A DNA stretch of 7,566 bases, from NCBI GenBank assembly GCA_910585355.1, contig CAJUDN010000029.1, forward strand, positions 26,068 to 33,633. Reading direction: 5' to 3'. Made by a program: the position numbers and the translations under genes. The notes under the pieces are model-generated. The model did no database searches. It was given only the letters and a program-made list of their open reading frames with translations, and was not told where the DNA came from. Within the stretch, counting starts at the first letter, position 1. Every line of letters begins with the position of its first letter. This document shows positions 5,509-7,566 of the stretch, piece after piece. The stretch comes from an uncultured Lachnospiraceae bacterium (GTDB lineage: Bacteria > Bacillota_A > Clostridia > Lachnospirales > Lachnospiraceae).

Positions 5509-6360
5509 TTACGATTTCTGGATAATAGAAAATTGCGTGGAATCTAAAAACTCTTGTATCAGACGTCTCGTACGTTCGGGAGACTGATATGGTTTGCAGA
5601 ATGAAAAATCCTGCGATAAATCATCAATATCCTCCATAGCATTTTTCACATCAATCATAGTCTGGGCAGGGATTTCAGTAGCTGTCATATAGTTAAGCTG
5701 CAACGGGTTTACCCTGTGGCTTTGTATGGCATAGTTTACTCTTTCTTTGCATTTACATCTGCCGCTGCCATATTCTCCGCAATATTCCTCTAAAAAGTCC
5801 GCCATTTTTTTGCGTATGCGGGAGAGCCGCTGTCTGTACGCTTCTGGAGTCATTTCCAGAATATCTCCCGCAATCCGGCTGTCAATTTTAAACATGGTAC
5901 CCAATATGAAAATACATCTGCTCTCCATATCGAGGCATTGGAGCATGACATTTGTACAGGACATTTTCAATTCTTCCGCTAATATATCTTTCTCCACATT
6001 CTGTGTTAAATCCGGCACTTCCTCTATTTTGGCGTTTTCTATATCATTTCCATAATATTCAAAACTCAACGGATAATGGGCGAACATATGCTTTTTGTAG
6101 TTTTTCAGATGATTAACCGCAATACGGAATACCCATGTCGTAAATAAGCTGTCACCTCTGAAAGAAGAAAGATGTGTAATCATTTTCAATAAAATATCCT
6201 GTGTTGCATCCTCTGCATCCGCAAATGTACCAAGCATTCGCAGAGATAAATTGAATACAAAATCCTGTACACCTGCAATCAGCGTTTCAAGGGCGTTTTT
6301 ATCCCCCGCTGTGGCTTTATCAACGAAAGCCTGTAATTCTTCATTCGTTTTTTTATTCAT
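5509..6360 (-). CDS. ECF-type RNA polymerase sigma factor with Cys-containing C-terminal extension
   Basis: This 283-residue sigma-70 family factor directs RNA polymerase to alternative promoters. Region 2 occupies about 24-96, with NLSLRMLGTFADAEDATQDI (37-56) and FRGDSLFTTWVFRIAVNHLKN (67-87), the -10 recognition and melting part. Region 4 occupies about 133-190, with a helix-turn-helix around DSRIAGDILEMTPEAYRQRL. At 283 residues it is about 100 longer than a minimal ECF factor. The extension starts with CGEYGSGRCKCKER (C194, C202, C204) and continues with AIQSHRVNPLQL. This C-G...C-x-C pattern recurs, to my knowledge, in clostridial factors of this type and could bind metal or sense redox state. 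No anti-sigma gene follows, so the extension may provide control. The start ATG has AGGAGGT nine bases upstream. The DUF2461 gene follows after 15 bases. Confidence 0.93.
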   Translation of the reverse strand: MNKKTNEELQAFVDKATAGDKNALETLIAGVQDFVFNLSLRMLGTFADAEDATQDILLKMITHLSSFRGDSLFTTWVFRIAVNHLKNYKKHMFAHYPLSFEYYGNDIENAKIEEVPDLTQNVEKDILAEELKMSCTNVMLQCLDMESRCIFILGTMFKIDSRIAGDILEMTPEAYRQRLSRIRKKMADFLEEYCGEYGSGRCKCKERVNYAIQSHRVNPLQLNYMTATEIPAQTMIDVKNAMEDIDDLSQDFSFCKPYQSPERTRRLIQEFLDSTQFSIIQKS

Positions 6361-6385
6361 AGATTTTTTACCTCCTGTTTACTTA

Positions 6386-6411
6386 GACAATACCCTCGCG
6401 TCTTTGTGACA
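6386..6411 (-). promoter_or_regulatory. Candidate ECF-type promoter upstream of the sigma gene
   Basis: The minus strand has TGTCACA (6411-6405), 15 bases, then TGTC (6389-6386). The published ECF41 motif is TGTCACA with CGTC about 16 bases downstream, so the fit is close. This factor is not ECF41, because it lacks a SnoaL-like tail. A transcript would start roughly 18-20 bases before the ATG, just in front of the AGGAGGT site (6376-6370). The arrangement suggests that the sigma factor activates its own operon. Confidence 0.45.
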
Positions 6412-6459
6412 GAAAAAATTATAATTTACAACTCACTTTTGTTTTACTGCCTTTTTCTC

Positions 6460-6474
6460 ATGCTATTTTAGCAT
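6460..6474. repeat. Short perfect inverted repeat upstream of the sigma operon
   Basis: ATGCTA-TTT-TAGCAT is a 6-bp perfect inverted repeat with a three-base centre, about 100 bases upstream of the sigma gene. It could be an operator or a small hairpin. A T-rich run follows on the plus strand, but the stem is weak and AT-rich. Confidence 0.25.
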
Positions 6475-6489
6475 ATGATTATATTTTTT

Positions 6490-6606
6490 CTATCTTGTCC
6501 TTTTATCCTGTAAAAGCGTACGCCCTTCTCGCGTGCCATCTGGAAAAAATTGGACCGGTTCCAAAACCCTTATCCCCAGCTCTCTGGTCTTTGCCAGGTG
6601 GCTTCC
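6490..6606 (-). pseudogene. BRCT-like C-terminal fragment fused to the IS21 remnant
   Basis: The minus frame reads GSHLAKTRELGIRVLEPVQF, then FPDGTREGRTLLQDK to a TAG at 6490-6492. The first 20 residues match position by position the last helix-strand of BRCT domains as in NAD-dependent DNA ligases and exonuclease-BRCT proteins (G-S-K-L-x-K-A-x-E-L-G-I-x-V-L-x-x-x-x-F). The frame is continuous with the upstream istA fragment, whose recognisable similarity stops near 'AADSIP'. I infer a recombination junction between the insertion sequence and a BRCT-containing gene. The fragment is short, so identity is tentative, and no start codon belongs to it. Confidence 0.35.
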
Positions 6607-6937
6607 GGGGATGCTGTCGGCCGCCCTGTACGGATCCTGCTATTCCCGCCAGAGGAGCTTCAGGGTGACACACACCTGTTTCAGTTCCTGATAGACATAT
6701 CCGTAACCAGGCTGGGCATACATGGATTCCTGCACGAACTTGTCAGGATAGAACATACGGTAAACCGGGTCTTTATTCATGTCTCTGACATTTTCGTAGG
6801 AGATGCCATTTTCATCTGCTTTGGGAATACATCATCAACAGAGTTAACAGAAACGTGTCTTGTCCGGGCAATGGCATTTCATCCCATACCATTACCCTGA
6901 AGCTTCAATATGAGCTTCGCATTGACTTTTTGGCCAT
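6607..6937 (-). pseudogene. istA: Decayed IS21-family transposase fragment (istA, N-terminal part)
   Basis: Reading three frames in turn gives the N-terminus of an IS21 IstA transposase. The pieces are VNAKLILKLQGNGMG, then NAIARTRHVSVNSVDDVF (helix-turn-helix), then ADENGISYENVRDMNKD, then VYRMFYPDKFVQESMY, and finally YGYVYQELKQVCVTLKLLW. The start MAKK has AAGGAGG nine bases upstream. Lesions are a one-base loss after MAKK (about 6926-6930), TGA at 6879-6881, a frameshift near 6818-6824, and TAG at 6640-6642 in place of the usual Tyr of LLW.EY. Recognisable sequence ends near residue 110 of about 500, before the DDE catalytic core, and no istB follows. A leader hairpin (AGAATC/GATTCT at 6958-6963 and 6985-6990, with GAGA/TCTC inside) precedes the gene. 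The element cannot transpose by itself. Confidence 0.88.
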
Positions 6938-7037
6938 AATATTCGGCCTCCTTTCGTAGAATCTGAGATAATTTCTCCAAACATGATTCTACAGGAGACA
7001 TTTACGAATCGTTAAGCACAGACCATAAATTTTTGAT

Positions 7038-7150
7038 TGGATCTATTCGTATGAAAGGTGGATCTATTCTGAATACTGGTTATAAACTGGATCCCCTCAT
7101 CTGATCGGTGGATCTCAAATGAATATTGATGGTTCTCTCAAAGCGAAATA
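7038..7150. repeat. Five phased TGGATC-type repeats at the IS21 end
   Basis: TGGATCTATTC starts at 7038, TGGATCTATTCTGAATA at 7059, TGGATCCCCTC at 7088, TGGATCTCAAATGAAT at 7109 and TGGTTCTCTCA at 7130. Start-to-start distances are 21, 29, 21 and 21 bases. IS21-family ends are known to carry several copies of a transposase-binding sequence, so this is probably the binding array of the left end. The copies diverge outward from the istA side. Confidence 0.75.
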
Positions 7151-7277
7151 TTCATAAGGTAAGGAAAAGGCGAAAAACTGTATAATACTCAGAAAGCAGG
7201 ACTGTAAAAAGTCTGCCAGAAGCAGAACATGGATTTGTGCATCGCTTATCTTGTATGAGATAGACGGTATTTTTTAT
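7151..7277. other. Gene-free spacer between the IS remnant and the tRNA-like sequence
   Basis: No gene is supported. There is a TATAAT at 7181-7186 on the plus strand without a matching -35. An imperfect hairpin GCA(G)GACT/AGTCTGC spans 7197-7217. A further inverted repeat TTATCT/AGATAG lies near 7247-7263. These might belong to a small RNA leading into the tRNA-like sequence, but nothing here is decisive. Confidence 0.25.
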
Positions 7278-7350
7278 GCTCCATCAACTCAGATGGGGGA
7301 GCACTCGACTTTTAATTGAGCAGCCATAGGGCCAAGGCCTATGCCTTGTT
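7278..7350 (+). pseudogene. Degenerate tRNA-Lys(TTT)-like sequence
   Basis: A tRNA-like layout is visible. The D-arm is ACTC/GAGC (7287-7290, 7299-7302; three of four pairs) with loop AGATGGGG. A perfect-length anticodon arm CTCGA/TTGAG (7304-7308, 7316-7320) has loop CTTTTAA, giving anticodon TTT. A five-base variable region follows, then a five-pair T-stem ATAGG/CCTAT (7326-7330, 7338-7342). The loop of the T-arm is GCCAAGG instead of the TTC-containing consensus, position 8 is C instead of T, and the two acceptor halves (GCTCCAT and GCCTTGT) do not pair. I infer a dead or chimeric tRNA-Lys. The D and anticodon arms are too good for chance, but a folding tRNA is unlikely. Confidence 0.5.
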
Positions 7351-7404
7351 CTGGTCTGTTATGGATATAGTCCACCAGATCACAGCACCCCATATGAAAG
7401 GACT

Positions 7405-7414
7405 CCCCCCCCCC
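7405..7414. repeat. Homopolymeric C10 tract
   Basis: Ten consecutive C bases lie here, with a G7 run at 7447-7453 about 32 bases away. The runs could pair with each other as a G-C stem in RNA or DNA. Both are slippage-prone. No supported gene covers them, so phase variation of a protein is not indicated. Confidence 0.7.
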
Positions 7415-7478
7415 GCATGCGGCAGGTCGAAAATATGGCAACGAAAGGGGGGGTACGCCAAAATCCCTGAAGGAACAA

Positions 7479-7509
7479 AAATGCCGCAACCCTTTAAGTT
7501 ACGGCATTT
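7479..7509 (-). terminator. Rho-independent terminator downstream of tRNA-Arg
   Basis: The arms 7479-7490 and 7498-7509 form a 12-bp stem with a seven-base loop. The single non-Watson-Crick position is a G-U pair only in the minus-strand RNA. A TTTTT tract follows on the minus strand (7481-7477). It begins three bases after the 3' end of the tRNA-Arg, as is usual for the end of a tRNA transcript. Confidence 0.88.
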
Positions 7510-7512
7510 AAA

Positions 7513-7566
7513 CGTCCCCGAGAAGATTTGAACTTCCGACCCCACGCTTAGGAGGCGTGTGCTCTA
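7513..7566 (-). tRNA. tRNA-Arg(CCT), 5' part beyond the window
   Basis: On the minus strand the visible part begins within the D-arm (TAGAGC) and continues with the anticodon stem CACGC/GCGTG and loop CTCCTAA, which gives anticodon CCT for the AGG codon. A GGGTC variable region and the T-arm GGAAG/CTTCT with loop TTCAAAT follow. The 3' acceptor half CGGGGAC and discriminator G end at 7513. CCA is not encoded. The acceptor 5' half and most of the D-arm lie outside the window. The intact T-loop and a terminator immediately downstream indicate a functional gene. Such tRNA 3' ends are frequent integration sites, and the debris lying downstream fits that, but no second copy of the tRNA end is found here. 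Confidence 0.92.

Larger units (their letters stand above)
6607..7150 (-). mobile_element. IS21-family insertion sequence remnant, left end only
   Basis: The istA pseudogene together with about 100 bases of repeat-rich DNA upstream of it forms the left portion of an IS21-type element lying on the minus strand. The right portion (rest of istA, istB, right terminus) is absent, replaced at about 6606 by BRCT-like sequence. The outer boundary is not fixed; it probably lies shortly beyond 7130, and no target duplication can be checked because one end is missing. Confidence 0.75.

Noticed and set aside
6550..6900. Plus-strand 116-codon ORF
   Set aside because: It is antisense to the IS21 transposase remnant, whose similarity to IstA is clear on the minus strand.
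7289..7545. Overlapping ORFs on both strands (66-71 codons) near the tRNA
   Set aside because: They cross the tRNA-like sequence, the homopolymer tracts and the terminator, have no ribosome binding sites and no family resemblance.
1..7566. CRISPR array or riboswitch
   Set aside because: No regularly spaced identical repeats of CRISPR size were found. The only phased repeats are the IS21-end copies, and no conserved riboswitch core was recognised.

Overview
The window looks like accessory, partly decaying chromosomal DNA from a gut Clostridia, most likely Lachnospiraceae. This is an inference from Gram-positive Shine-Dalgarno sites (AGGAGG class), a LytTR/GHKL two-component pair, FlxA-like coiled-coil proteins, a clostridial ECF sigma factor, an IS21 remnant of Firmicutes type, and moderate GC. 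All five intact full-length genes and the tRNA-Arg are on the minus strand.

Left part (1-3985). A minus-strand membrane or secreted protein gene runs off the left edge. Next to it are a short plus-strand remnant of a GyrI-like domain gene and a gene-free stretch that may be a dispersed repeat. Then comes a minus-strand cluster in transcription order: LytTR response regulator (3872-3168), GHKL sensor kinase (3155-1785), FlxA-like coiled-coil protein (1678-1118) and a second charged coiled-coil protein (1093-590). The kinase follows the regulator after 12 bases and the two coiled-coil genes are 24 bases apart. A stem-loop sits between the kinase and the coiled-coil pair. No AgrB/AgrD-like peptide genes are present. 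The most notable unexplained system here is this pairing of a peptide-type two-component system with two cytosolic-looking coiled-coil proteins.

Middle part (3983-4800). This stretch holds decayed genes: a small lipoprotein gene with a good promoter but a frameshift just after its lipobox, and a short ORF interrupted by TAG. A strong 18-bp-stem terminator closes the next operon.

Right-centre (4810-6411). A two-gene operon encodes an ECF-type sigma factor with a Cys-containing C-terminal extension, followed 15 bases later by a DUF2461 protein. A TGTCACA-N15-TGTC element upstream of the sigma gene looks like an ECF promoter and suggests autoregulation.

Right end (6490-7566). A dead IS21-family istA fragment with several lesions fuses in frame to a BRCT-like tail. 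Its outer end carries five TGGATC-type repeats, mostly spaced 21 bp. Beyond it are a degenerate tRNA-Lys(TTT)-like sequence on the plus strand, C10 and G7 tracts, a rho-independent terminator, and a partial but intact-looking tRNA-Arg(CCT) on the minus strand. The accumulation of debris next to a tRNA 3' end suggests an insertion hot spot, although no att duplication is visible in the window.
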